A stretch of DNA of 19,180 nucleotides, from the NCBI GenBank assembly GCA_005281725.1, contig SSBO01000058.1:1-19180 (forward strand), in the 5' to 3' direction. The DNA is from Wuchereria bancrofti (taxonomy: Eukaryota; Nematoda; Chromadorea; Rhabditida; Onchocercidae). Positions 1 through 9,270 of this stretch are shown piece by piece; position 1 is the first letter of the stretch, and each line of letters begins with the position of its first letter. The notes beneath the pieces were generated by a model, which did not search any database, was not told the DNA's origin, and was given only the letters and a program-made list of their open reading frames with translations. The translations under genes were made by a program, and so were the position numbers.

Positions 1-160
1 AAACAAAAAAATAAAAAAATTCGAAAAAAAACAAAAAAAACAAAAAAATAAAAAAAGATTCAAAAAAAAACAAAAAAATAAAAAAATAAAAAAATATTCA
101 AAAAAAAAACAAAAAAATAAAAAAATAAAAAAAGATTCAAAAAAAATGGAAAAAATAAAA
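1..160. repeat. A-rich low-complexity tail of left arm
   Basis: The stretch consists almost only of A runs broken by C, T and short AATAAA/GATTC-like words, with loose units of about 30-40 bp that repeat. It mirrors the T-rich tail at 14865-15025. Nothing coding is visible. The tail is probably part of the terminal region of the repeat arm. Confidence 0.85.
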
Positions 161-614
161 AAAATAATTTTGCTGTTTTATTTAAATGTAAAAACAGCTG
201 ATTTCAAAGCATAAAAAATATTGAGGACTTTGTAATTGTTTTACACTTTTAAGTGTCATTTATCTCTTATAGCGACAGAGTAGAATCAATAAGCTTTTGA
301 AAGGAAATTGAGCATAACCTGCTAAAGATCAGGTACAGCACACGTTAGATACAATTGCTTTGAAATCAGTTGTTTTTTTTTTTGTTTACTGACCCATGGG
401 CAGTTAGCTTTTATTTAATGATTTTATAGTTATTACTAGTAACTTTTTTGGTTTTTTGAATTTTTCTTAACTTTTTTTTTCTTAACTGTTTAATTTTTCT
501 TAACTGTTTATTTTTTACTATTTATGTAACTTTGTTATTTTTTCTTAGTGAAATTTGTAATTGTTATTTTAATGTTATCTAACAATGATGAATTTTCATA
601 TCCATCTATGTTAA

Positions 615-927
615 GGTACCAACTCTTAATACACTTAATTTTGTATTTTCTAACTTGTAGTAAGTTTTTCACTTTTATTATGCTACATTTTTTTTCTTAA
701 TTATTATTTTTTTTGTCACGTCACGCTTTAGGATGATTTTTTTTTCTGGCTATTGAACAGTTACATAGGTTCAAATTTCCTCATTTGAATATATTTGTAA
801 TGACCTGAGCAATTTTTGCAAATTTTTTCCTGTATTTACATTAGTTTTTGAATTTGAACATGATGAGTTTTCAATAGAGAATCAATTTAACAATTTTTTT
901 TTTTGAACTGAATCAAGAGTTGGTACC
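615..927. repeat. Nested 13-bp inverted repeat, left arm
   Basis: GGTACCAACTCTT at 615-627 is exactly reverse-complemented at 915-927, enclosing 287 bp. The KpnI-type core GGTACC is rare in DNA this AT-rich. The pair could be the termini of a small ~313-bp inverted-repeat element, or binding sites for a protein acting on the arm. No flanking target duplication is obvious. Confidence 0.6.
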
Positions 928-1094
928 ATTCTTGTAAATATCTTTGTCAAAGTAGGGATGATCGAAAAGAGGTATAGAATTATACCTCCTTTCGTCAATA
1001 TAACATGCAAGCAGTAAAAATCTGGCTTCTGAAATTCGGGTGAATAATTTCTTGAAATTTGGAATAAGTTCCCAAATTTTCGATCTTTCTTCAA
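882..1094 (-). CDS. Hypothetical 70-aa ORF, left-arm copy
   Basis: An ATG-to-stop ORF of 70 codons lies in the outer left arm. The peptide starts MKKDRKFGNLFQ, has a hydrophobic middle (about residues 30-47, rich in I, L, Y and F) that could be a single membrane segment, and ends in a Lys-rich tail. The mirror copy at 13947-14159 differs by one residue (Gly8 to Glu) and about two bases. Because the whole outer arm is equally conserved, the intact reading frame is not evidence of selection. I recognise no family. The 32-nt hairpin lies inside the ORF. It may be only a chance ORF in an AT-rich repeat. Confidence 0.2.
   Translation of the reverse strand: MKKDRKFGNLFQISRNYSPEFQKPDFYCLHVILTKGGIILYLFSIIPTLTKIFTRMVPTLDSVQKKKLLN
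963..994. repeat. 32-nt imperfect hairpin, left arm
   Basis: CGAAAAGAGGTATA, a four-base GAAT loop and TATACCTCCTTTCG form a 14-bp stem with a single mismatch (A/G). It lies within the 70-codon ORF and is preserved in the other arm. It could be a stem-loop in RNA or a protein-binding palindrome; function unknown. Confidence 0.6.
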
Positions 1095-1395
1095 TTTTAG
1101 GAATATTTTTTTTGAATTAGCAGATTTAAAAAGCTTTTAAAATCAGTTTGATTTTTATTTTTAAATTTTTGCTTTTTAAAAATTTTTTTTTAGATTTATC
1201 AGATTTTTGCATTTTTTTCGAAGTCTTTAAAAATTTTTATTTTCAATTGGTTTAACTTAAAGCACGTTTTGCAATCGAATTTTAACACGTTCCACTTATA
1301 ATTTGCTATGTTTTTCTTGCTCTGAAGTTGTTGCATGCTTTTTGATACTAATTAATTCAATTACCTGCGTGCTATTCTTGTTAATTTCACTTATT

Positions 1396-1460
1396 TAGCT
1401 AGTTGACTTTATTTTTAGTGGTTTTATTTAGTTAGTTGACTTTATTTTTAGTGGGACTTT
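1396..1460 (+). repeat. Short tandem duplication
   Basis: A ~32-bp unit containing AGTTGACTTTATTTTTAGTG occurs twice in tandem, with a partial third copy just after. The corresponding place in the right arm (about 13535-13560) has only one shortened copy, so this is a left-arm-specific expansion at the edge of the large array. Confidence 0.7.
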
Positions 1461-1499
1461 ATTTTTATCATTCTTGGCATTTTTGGTTTTTTTTTTCTA

Positions 1500-4400
1500 T
1501 TAAATGCATGCTTTTCGTTACTTAATCACACCGTTTATTCTTAACATGCAAATTTTTTTATTTAATTAACTGCATGCTTTTTTCATTTATCTCACTCCTT
1601 TTTTTATTAACATTGTTTCTGCATGAATTTTTTCTTAATTCTATTAATTGCATGCTTTTTTTCCATTTGCTGATATTTTGTTTTTTTCTATTAATACTGT
1701 CTTTGCATGCATTTTTAGTTAGTTCCATGAACCGCATGCTTTTTGTAACTTTACTCACACCATTTTTTATTATGCCTTACATTTCTTTGTGTTAAGTGCA
1801 TGCTTTTTTCTGTTCGTCTCACTCGTTTTTTATTAACATTGTCTTTGCATACATGTTTGATTAACTGTATTAATTGCATGCTTTTCTTTTGTTTTTTCCA
1901 TTTGTTGATATTTTCCTTTTTTCTATTAATGCTGTCTCGCATTTTCGGTTAATACTATTAACTGCATGCTTTTTGTAGCTTTAATAGTACCATTTGTTGG
2001 TAACAGTATATTTTTTGTATTTAATTAAGTGCATGCTTTCTTCATTCATTTTTCTTATTTTATTAACATTGTTTCTGCATGAAATTTATGTTAATTCTAT
2101 TAACTGCATGCTTTTTGTAAGTTAATCACACCACTTATTGTTAACGTGCACATTTTTTTATTTAAGTAACTGCATGCTTTTTTTCATTCATCTCACTCCT
2201 TTCTTTTTTTGTCAACATTTTTCTTGCATGAATTTTTTCTTAATTCTATTAATTGCATTCTTTTGTTTTTTTCTTTCCATTTGCTAATATTTCATTTTTT
2301 CTATTAACACTGTCTCGCATTTTCGGTTAATTGTACTAACTGCATGCTTTTTGTAACTTCACTAGTAACATTTATTGCTAACACTGTATTTTTGTAGTGC
2401 ATGCTTTTTTTCATTCATCTCACTCGTTCTTCTTCTCTTTTTATTAACATTGTTTCTGCATGAATTTTATCTTAATTCTATTAACTGCATGCTTTTTGTA
2501 AGTTAAATCACACCATTTATGGCCACATTTTTTGTATTGAAGTGCATGCTTTTTTTTGCTAGTCTCACTCGTTTTTTATTAACATTGTTCCTGCATGAAT
2601 TTTTTCTTAATTCTATTAATTGCATGCTTTTGTTTTCCATTTGCTAATATTTTGTTTTTTCTATTAACACGGTCTTTGCATGCATTTTTAGTTAGTTCCA
2701 TGAACCGCATGCTTTTTGTAACTTTACTCACACCACTTTTTATTATGCCTTAATTTTTTTGTATTTAAGTGCATGATTTTTTTTGTTCGTCTCACTCGTT
2801 TTTTATTAACATTGTTTTTGCATGCACGTTTGATTGACCGTATTAACTGCATGCTTTTCTTTTGTTTTTTCCATCTGTTGATATTTTCCTTTCTTCTATT
2901 AATACTGTCTCGCATTTTTAACGGCATGCTTTTTGTAACTTTAATATTACCATTTGTTGGTAACAGTACATTTTTTGTATTTAATTAAGTGCACGCTTTT
3001 TTCACTTATCTCACACCTTTCTTTTTATTAACATTGTTTCTGCATGAATTTTTTCTTAATTCTATTAATTGCATGCTTTTTTCGTTGTTCCAACCTACTG
3101 TCACTTTCTTTTTTTAACATTATTTATGCACACATTTTTCGGTTAATTCTTCTACGGCATGCTTTTTGTGAGTCTTTGTAATGCGTTTCTAGGTTAATTA
3201 TATTAGATGCATGCCTTTTATAATTTTACTGGTACTATTTGTTTGTTAATTGTATATTTTTTGTATTTAATTGAGTGCATGCTTTCTTCATTCATTTTTC
3301 TTATTTTATTAACATTGTTTCTGCATGAATTTTATCTTAATTCTATTAACTGCATGCTTTTTGTAAGTTAATCACACCATTTATTGTTAACGTTCACATT
3401 TTTTTATTTAAATAACTGCATGCTTTTTTCATTCATCTCATTCCTTTCTTTTTCTTTTTTTATTAACATTGTTTCTGCATGAATTTTATCTTAATTCTAT
3501 TAATTGCATGCTTTTGTTTTTCTCTTTCCATTTGCTAATATTTTGCTTTTTTCTATTAACACTGTCTCGCATTTTCGGTTAACTCTATTAACTGCATACT
3601 TTTTGTAACTTTACTAGTACCATTTATTGCTCACAGTATATTTTTTATAGTGCATGCTTTTTCCATTCATCTGACAGGTTTTTTTCTTTTTTTATTAACG
3701 TTGCTTCTGCATGAATTTTTTCTTAATTCTATTAATTTCATGCTTTTTTCCATTTGCTAATATTTTGTTTTTTTCTATTAGCACTGTCTTTGCGTGCATT
3801 AGTTTCATGAACCGCATGCTTTTCGTAATTTCACTCACACGATTTGTTATTATAGCAACATTTTTTTTTTTTTTTTTTGTATTTTTGTATTTAAGTTTTT
3901 CATTGATCTCACTCGTTTTTTTTTATTTTTTTATTAACATCATTTCTGCATGAATTTTATCTTAATTATATTAACTGCATGCTTTTTTCGTTGTTCTAAC
4001 TTACTGCCACCTTCTTTTATTAACATTATTTTTACACACATTTTTTGGTTAATTTTATTAACTGCATGCGTTTTGTAATTTTATTGGTACTAATTGTTGT
4101 TAACGGCACATTTTTTGTATTTAATTAAGCGCATGCTTTCTTCATTCATTTTTCTTATTAACATTGTTTCTGCATGAGTTTTATCTTATTTCTATTAACT
4201 GCATGCTTTTTGTAACTTTACTAGTACCATTTATTGCTAACAGTACATTTTTTGTAGTGCATGATTTTTCATTCATCTGATTGGTTTTCTTTTATTAATA
4301 TTGTTTCTGCATGAATTTTTTCTTAATTCTACTAATTGCATGCTTTTCGTAGGTTAATCAGCCATTTATTATTATACCATTTTTTTTGTATTTAAGTGCA

Positions 4401-5440
4401 TGCATCGTTTCGTTGATTTCTCTTGTTTTTTATTAACATTGGTTTTGCATGCAGGTTTGGTTAACTCTATTAACTGCATGCTTTTTGTAACTTCACTAGT
4501 ACCATTTATTGCTAACACTATATTTTTCGTAGTGCATGCTTTTTTTCATTCATCTCACTCCTTTTTTTTTTTATTTTATTAACATTGTTTCTGCGTGAAT
4601 TTTATCTTAATTCTATTAACTGCATGCTTTTTGTAACTTTAATAGTACCATTTGTTGTTAACAGTACATTTTTTGTATTTAATTAAGTGCATGCTTTCTT
4701 CATTCATTTTTCTTATTTTATTAACATTGTTTTTGCATGAATTTTATCTTATTTCTATTAACTGCATGCTTTTTGTAAGTTAATCACACCAATTATTATT
4801 ATGCTGTACATTTTTTGTGTATTTAAGTGCATGCTTTTTTTGTTGGTCTCACTCGTGTTTCATTAACATTGTTTTTGCATGCATGTTTGATTAACTCTAT
4901 TAACTGCACGCTTCTTGTAACTTTACTAGTACGATTTATTGCTAACAGTATATTTTTTGTAGTACATGCTTTTTTCATTTATCGCACTGGTTTTTTCTTT
5001 TTTATTAACATTGTTTCTGCGTGAATTTTATCTTAATTCTATTAACTGCATGCTTTTCTTTTGTTTTTTCCGTTTGTTGATATTTTCTTTTTTCTATTAA
5101 CACTGTCTTGCATTTTTCGATTAACTGTATGCTTCTTGTAACTTTAATAGTACCATTTGTTGCTAACAGACGTTTTTTTTTTATTAACATTGTTTCTGCA
5201 TGAATATTAACTGCATGCTTTTTGTAAGTTAATCACACCATTTATTATTATGGCGCACATTTTTTTGTGTTTAAGTGCATGCTTTTTTTATTAATCTCAC
5301 TTGCTTTTGTATTAGGTAATTTCTTTGTTGTTCACATNCGCTATTTTTTGTATTCATTTTATGCTGACATTGTGTTTGCACGCATTTCTGTTGCTTAAAA
5401 CTTACCGCATGCTTTTCGCTGACTTTGCTCATTTCACTAT
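1500..5440 (+). repeat. GCATGC-rich tandem array, left arm
   Basis: About 3.9 kb of degenerate repeats is built from two or three alternating modules. Each begins with or contains TGCATGC: (i) GCATGCTTTTTGTAACTTTA followed by an ACCATTTATTG-like stretch and a TTTTTTGTATTTAA stretch; (ii) GTGCATGCTTTTTTCATTCA, then TCTCACTC and T-rich sequence; (iii) TTAACATTGTTTCTGCATGA, then a run leading to TTAATTCTATTAACT. The words recur roughly every 50-90 bp, and a full set spans about 140-150 bp. Many ORFs cross the array but they are translations of the repeat (recurring INCMLF / LFLH / FINIV peptides), not genes. One base at 5338 is N. No gene is supported here. Confidence 0.93.
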
Positions 5441-5925
5441 CATAGTTTATATTTACTACTGATGCATGCCTATTTTGTAATTCTGCTATTCACACGGTTT
5501 TTTTCATTTATTTCACTTATTGTTGCTTTAAATAATATTTTATGCAACTTGGAATTTCGATTCTTTCTTGTTATTTTGATCTTGCATACTTTTGTGCTGA
5601 TTTTAATTAATGCAAAAATTTTTTCTGCTACTTCCATTAGAATACATCTTTATTTTATTAACTGCGTGGTTTTGATTGTATTTTTTGCGTGGCCTTTCCC
5701 AATATTTCTAACTCATTGAATGCTTTTTTTTGTTTACTGCATATTTTTTACTGGCTTTATTTAATTTACCATTGCTGACTTGAATTTGATTAACAGTAAA
5801 GTTTTCCATATTTTTGCTACTGCATTTCTTTTTGTTGTTTACTATGTATATATTTTATTAAACAATCATATTAGTTTCTTACACATTTTGCTAATTTGCT
5901 TTCTGCATGCAGTTTGGTGTTATTT
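5440..5925 (+). other. Left-arm-only segment
   Basis: About 0.5 kb of AT-rich sequence with a few degenerate TGCATGC words lies between the array and the inner arm segment. The right arm passes directly from array to inner segment at about 11150, so this segment was either gained on the left or lost on the right. An 85-codon plus-strand ORF (5462-5719) is hydrophobic and Phe/Ile/Leu-rich and looks like a by-product of base composition. No gene is supported. Confidence 0.55.
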
Positions 5926-6345
5926 CTACCCATGCATTTAGATGCCATCCGATTTCAGGTCAAAATTTTTGAACAATTTCATCAAATGCTTAGAAGGTAA
6001 ATTTTTTGACCAAATTTTCCACCACATAAAAAACCAAAAGAGCTCTGTTTATGAATTCTTTTTTATATTTTTAAATTTAAGATTGTTTCTCGGTGAAGTG
6101 TTATGAACTGTAATCTCGGTGAATAGTCATTGATCCTAGATTCAACAAACAGAATTTTTGTGATGCTCGGATGTGTCGACCATTTCAAAGGTTTGTTGAC
6201 TCTTAGATTTTCTAGATTTTCCAACTTTCAATGTTTAATTTCCTGCAAAAAATTGCTTCCTTCTCATAGAATGACGTTTCAAAATTATTTATAAAGAAAA
6301 AGTAATATTTTAGGTTGCTGCTAGCTAGTATTCTGAGGGAGGGAA
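5925..6345 (+). repeat. Inner arm segment, left
   Basis: This segment aligns with the reverse complement of 10790-11150 with clearly more substitutions and indels than the outer arms. The shared stretch ATGCTTAGAAGGTAAATTTT is fully kept. Pairing is interrupted by about 73 left-only bases (about 6238-6310), after which homology resumes for some 33 bases beginning TTTTAGG. The end of matching near 6345 is the inner limit of the inverted repeat. Confidence 0.8.
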
Positions 6346-6708
6346 TTAGCACTCGAAATATAAGTAACTGATCAAAAATATGTAAAATGTTGATTAGTCC
6401 AGTTTATTCCTGAATGTCTTTATCCAAAAAATAAAGCTAACAGTTTGTCCAAAAACTTGTCTTTTTTATTTAAATTTTCTCTATTCATTTAGTTCATTGA
6501 AAAACAGTTTTTTAATTGAAATGTCTATTGAATCGTATTAAATTCTCACACTTCTTTGCTTATTTATTTTTCACATACAGTTTGGTTTTATTCGAACTCA
6601 TTTAATTATGGTTAGCAAAAACAAATAAAAATTCATTTTAGTAAAAAAAGACTAAAATATTCAAAGGTAAAAATTCGAAAGTGTTCATTAGTGTTGCTAG
6701 ATACTACC

Positions 6709-6969
6709 ATGCAAAGCAGTAGTGTTTTATTGGATCATTTCATTTTATTCCGTGTTTACAATTGTTTGGCCAAGCAATACGGTAAGTGTTGATTTCTGTG
6801 CTACTTTTATGTCTCTTTGTCTCGAATATTTCAAATCAAAACAAATATTTTAAAATTGTGTTTAGGTGCATGGAGAATTTTGTTCAATACAGGAAAATTG
6901 AAAAAGCTCGGAATTTTCATGATCAATTTGAAGTGGACTGCATCTTTGCCGACTTTAAATTTAATTTAG
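6709..6969 (+). CDS. Possible two-exon mini-gene in the spacer
   Basis: Exon 1 (6709-6781) begins ATG after CTACC and ends at a consensus donor, ACG|GTAAGT. Exon 2 (6866-6969) follows the acceptor TTGTGTTTAG. Joining them across the 84-nt intron keeps the frame and gives 58 codons then TAG: MQSSSVLLDHFILFRVYNCL at the N-terminus and AWRILFNTGKLKKLG after the junction. The reading frame is also open upstream of the ATG, so this may be an internal piece of a longer gene. A competing frame through exon 2 (M at 6870, ending TGA at 6980) looks equally coding-like, so which frame is real is uncertain. No family is recognised. It lies in the palindrome spacer, where a transposon would carry its own gene. 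Confidence 0.33.
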
Positions 6970-7636
6970 TTTCAAACTGATTTTTATGAGAGAGGAATAT
7001 AAAGAAGAATAAGAAATTGTAAGTGTTTATAAAGAAATTTTCACTTAAATTTCATCTACTTAGCTGTCTTTCTGTTAATTACTCTATCTGTAGACTGTTC
7101 AATGATTATAATGATTGTATTGTTCACTTTTTCTTTTGTTAAGGACTTTTTTTTAATTTGTTTTATTTTTCCGATGTAATACTTTTGAAAAATTGCTTAA
7201 CAATGTGAAAAGTTTAACAATGTAAAGACTGTTGAGCACAAAAACATAAGGATTTCCGACCAGTATTTTAATTAAATTCTTAATCGAGATAAACTATTTA
7301 CTGGTTCAAACTACGACTGAGTAACAAATTGACGAAAATTCACGGCAGTTTTTTTGATGGTAGCGTGCATTATTAAACTGTTGCACACAAGAATATACGT
7401 TTAGCTAAATTCCTGTTTTATTCCGTGGCGCATTGCACATTTCGAGTTGTTTTTGAAATAGGCCTTAAAGATGATGTTTTAATCGAGATTTAAAACCATG
7501 GATTTTCGTTTTACTATGACTGTTGAAAAATTTATTATTAATACTTTGCACATTATCATTTCCCCTGCATGCAATATTTTCATAGGATAGGAAGGATGTG
7601 AGGCAATTAGATGCAAACAGATGAGCTCAGAAATGT
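6970..7636. other. Spacer stretch without a visible gene
   Basis: AT-rich sequence with short ORFs only. I see no repeat, RNA gene or convincing exon. Confidence 0.6.
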
Positions 7637-7984
7637 TTAGTCATTTGCTGAAACGCCACGAAATGATGGAAAACAGGAAAAATGAAAATTGTACTTCTTT
7701 TTGTTTAACTGTTTATATCCGTTAATTATAATTTCTGATTTTATATCTTCCACGAATTTGTTTTTTTGTTTTGTTTTGCTATAACACATCAATATCTTGC
7801 GGATAAGCAATGTAAACGTGTGACATATGAAGCGATCATAACGTTTCACACGTTGCTGATTCTTTCTAATCATCACCCATTCGTTGTTGTTATTTGATAA
7901 ATATTGTATTACTAAAATACATTTTGTCAAAACTTTATTTTTTATTTTTTCTTGAAATTTATCTAAACAGAGGATACTTAACAA
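7637..7984 (-). CDS. Hypothetical 115-codon ORF in the spacer
   Basis: This is the longest uninterrupted frame in the window and is unusually long for DNA this AT-rich. It opens with TTG; the first ATG lies about a third of the way in (VMIRKNQQRVKRYDRFICHT region), so a normal start would give about 78 codons. The peptide is Lys/Asn/Ile-rich with a basic centre and no recognisable catalytic motif. No donor or acceptor clearly bounds it. It could be a decayed exon of an element-encoded protein or a chance ORF; I cannot decide. Confidence 0.2.
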   Translation of the reverse strand: MLSILCLDKFQEKIKNKVLTKCILVIQYLSNNNNEWVMIRKNQQRVKRYDRFICHTFTLLIRKILMCYSKTKQKNKFVEDIKSEIIINGYKQLNKKKYNFHFSCFPSFRGVSAND

Positions 7985-8514
7985 GGAAATTATTTTTCAA
8001 GAATATTATGAAGTATGGACAAAAAATTATCGTATCTCTTAAGTTTTCGAAAGTTATTTTTTTTTTGATTTTCAAATTTAATTTTATTAATTTTATTTTT
8101 AAATTCCAAACTCCTATTAGTTGGTGATAGTCTTTTTCCTCAATTCTTTTCGTCATCTTGGATTCAATTTTCAGTTTTTTGTCTCTAAATTTTTTTGTCT
8201 TTTAGCTGGAAATAAAATATTGGCCAGCTTATTTATGAAAGCGATACATATAAGCATAAAGTTATGTTTCATAGATTATTGATTATATTTTTTGCGTTTC
8301 TTTTTTTTTTGAAATTAGTATTGAGTTACTTATAAATAAAAATTGCGAGCAAACAATTAAATTCAAATTCTTGTAATTATTTCACCATTTCTATATTTTT
8401 TTGCTATCATGATTATTATTCTTTATTTTTGCATTATTATCATTATCACTACCTTAAGAATGAACTTTTAATTAAGTTGATTAACGGGCTAATTCAGTAA
8501 GATAAATCTATTAA
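7985..8514. other. Spacer stretch without a visible gene
   Basis: AT-rich sequence. Two overlapping opposite-strand ORFs of 65-77 codons around 7894-8156 are Phe/Ile/Lys-rich translations of T/A runs and are not supported as genes. Confidence 0.6.
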
Positions 8515-8741
8515 AATTCTAATGAAAATGGTGGGAACGACTCGGAATCATCATATCCATATGAAGCAAAAAAAGGTTCATGTCATTATTCGAATCAAAC
8601 TCGGCTATCAACTGATAATGTAAAGTTGATTTTCCGGAAGGTGACGAAATGCAACTTCAAGAAGCAGTGGCAAAAAGGTTAATTGCCGTTCTAATTAAAT
8701 ATCGAAAATATACATATCATGATAATCCATATTCTATCTAA
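8515..8741 (+). pseudogene. Frame-switching coding-like relic in the spacer
   Basis: Frame A is open from 8515 to 8682 (56 codons, no ATG), reading SESSYPYEAKKGSCHYSNQT then RLSTDNVK. Frame B, open from 8625 to 8741, reads VDFPEGDEMQLQEAVAKRLI then AVLIKYRKYTYHDNPYSI and stop. The most protein-like reading passes from A to B near 8623-8627, as after a single-base indel. Base composition here is visibly less AT-rich than the surroundings. No convincing splice sites bound it. I recognise no family. A real gene with an unseen splice, or chance, are alternatives. Confidence 0.25.
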
Positions 8742-9069
8742 ATATTCATTTTTGCCAAATTTCTACCACCCGTGGCACTTTTACAGAACCAAAAAACTCT
8801 CCTATCTGATTTATCTCCGAAGATTACTATTAATAATTAACTTCAATCTGCAATTAATTCTTGATGGGTTTACCTAGTTATTATTACTATAATTATAATC
8901 ATTGTTATTGAAACTTACATTTGGTTTCTTTCTATAGTAGTATAGTACAAAGACGGACACATTCTACTAATAAATTAATAGCAATTTCCAGCATTACACT
9001 AATACTGCATCATGTATTCAATACAGTAACATACGTGATAATTCAAGTAATAGACAAGACGACGGTATT

Positions 9070-9270
9070 ATGTACAATATGACGTTTTTGCATTTACGCA
9101 CTTTCATGTCCTATATCACTTGTAATACACTTAATAGGCCGACACACCACTCGCAAATTTCAATTTACCACCACAATCCTCAAACACCAGAAGAGGAATT
9201 CAGCAGTATCAACCTATGCTCCACACATTTTCTTATGCAAAACCTCAACGGTAGTACCACCGCTATGTAA
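9070..9270 (+). CDS. Weak 66-codon ORF in the spacer
   Basis: An ATG-to-TAA ORF of 66 codons encodes a His/Asn/Thr/Ser-rich peptide (for example SIYHHNPQTPEEEFSSINLC). It lies in a less AT-rich patch (about 8940-9480). There is no signal peptide, membrane segment or known motif. It is listed only because composition differs from the background; chance is the leading alternative. Confidence 0.12.
   Translation: MYNMTFLHLRTFMSYITCNTLNRPTHHSQISIYHHNPQTPEEEFSSINLCSTHFLMQNLNGSTTAM

Larger units (their letters stand above)
160..1500 (+). repeat. Outer conserved segment of left arm
   Basis: This non-tandem AT-rich segment is nearly identical to the reverse complement of 13490-14865. It carries the nested 13-bp inverted repeat (615-927), the 32-nt hairpin (963-994), a 70-codon minus-strand ORF (882-1094) and a short tandem duplication (about 1396-1460). 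Differences from the right arm are scattered substitutions and small indels, for example about 28 extra bases near 1298-1325. Apart from the items listed separately, no gene is visible. Confidence 0.85.
1..6345 (+). repeat. Left arm of a giant inverted repeat
   Basis: This arm is the reverse complement of the segment running leftward from about 15025 to 10790. Directly matched blocks include 301-370 against 14690-14760, 882-1094 against 13947-14159, 1262-1375 against 13590-13680, and 5930-6237 against 10836-11140. The outer 1.4 kb matches almost base for base, the central part is a GCATGC-rich tandem array, and the inner ~0.4 kb matches less well. The sequence enters the window already inside the arm, because base 1 aligns with about 15025, so the true left end and any target duplication cannot be seen. 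The arm is longer than its partner (about 6.3 versus 4.2 kb), mainly through array size and an extra ~0.5 kb at 5440-5925. The class is inferred to be foldback-like; a segmental palindrome is the alternative. Confidence 0.93.

Noticed and set aside
1..160. Telomeric repeat or poly(A) tail of a retrotransposon
   Set aside because: The A runs lack a regular telomeric unit and belong to a mirrored arm; no reverse transcriptase or LINE-like 3' end is attached.
1558..5190. Multiple 60-80 codon ORFs on both strands of the left array
   Set aside because: They are translations of the tandem repeat, share the same recurring peptides and have no independent coding signal.
1500..5440. CRISPR array
   Set aside because: Repeats are degenerate, spacers are not unique, and the context is eukaryotic.
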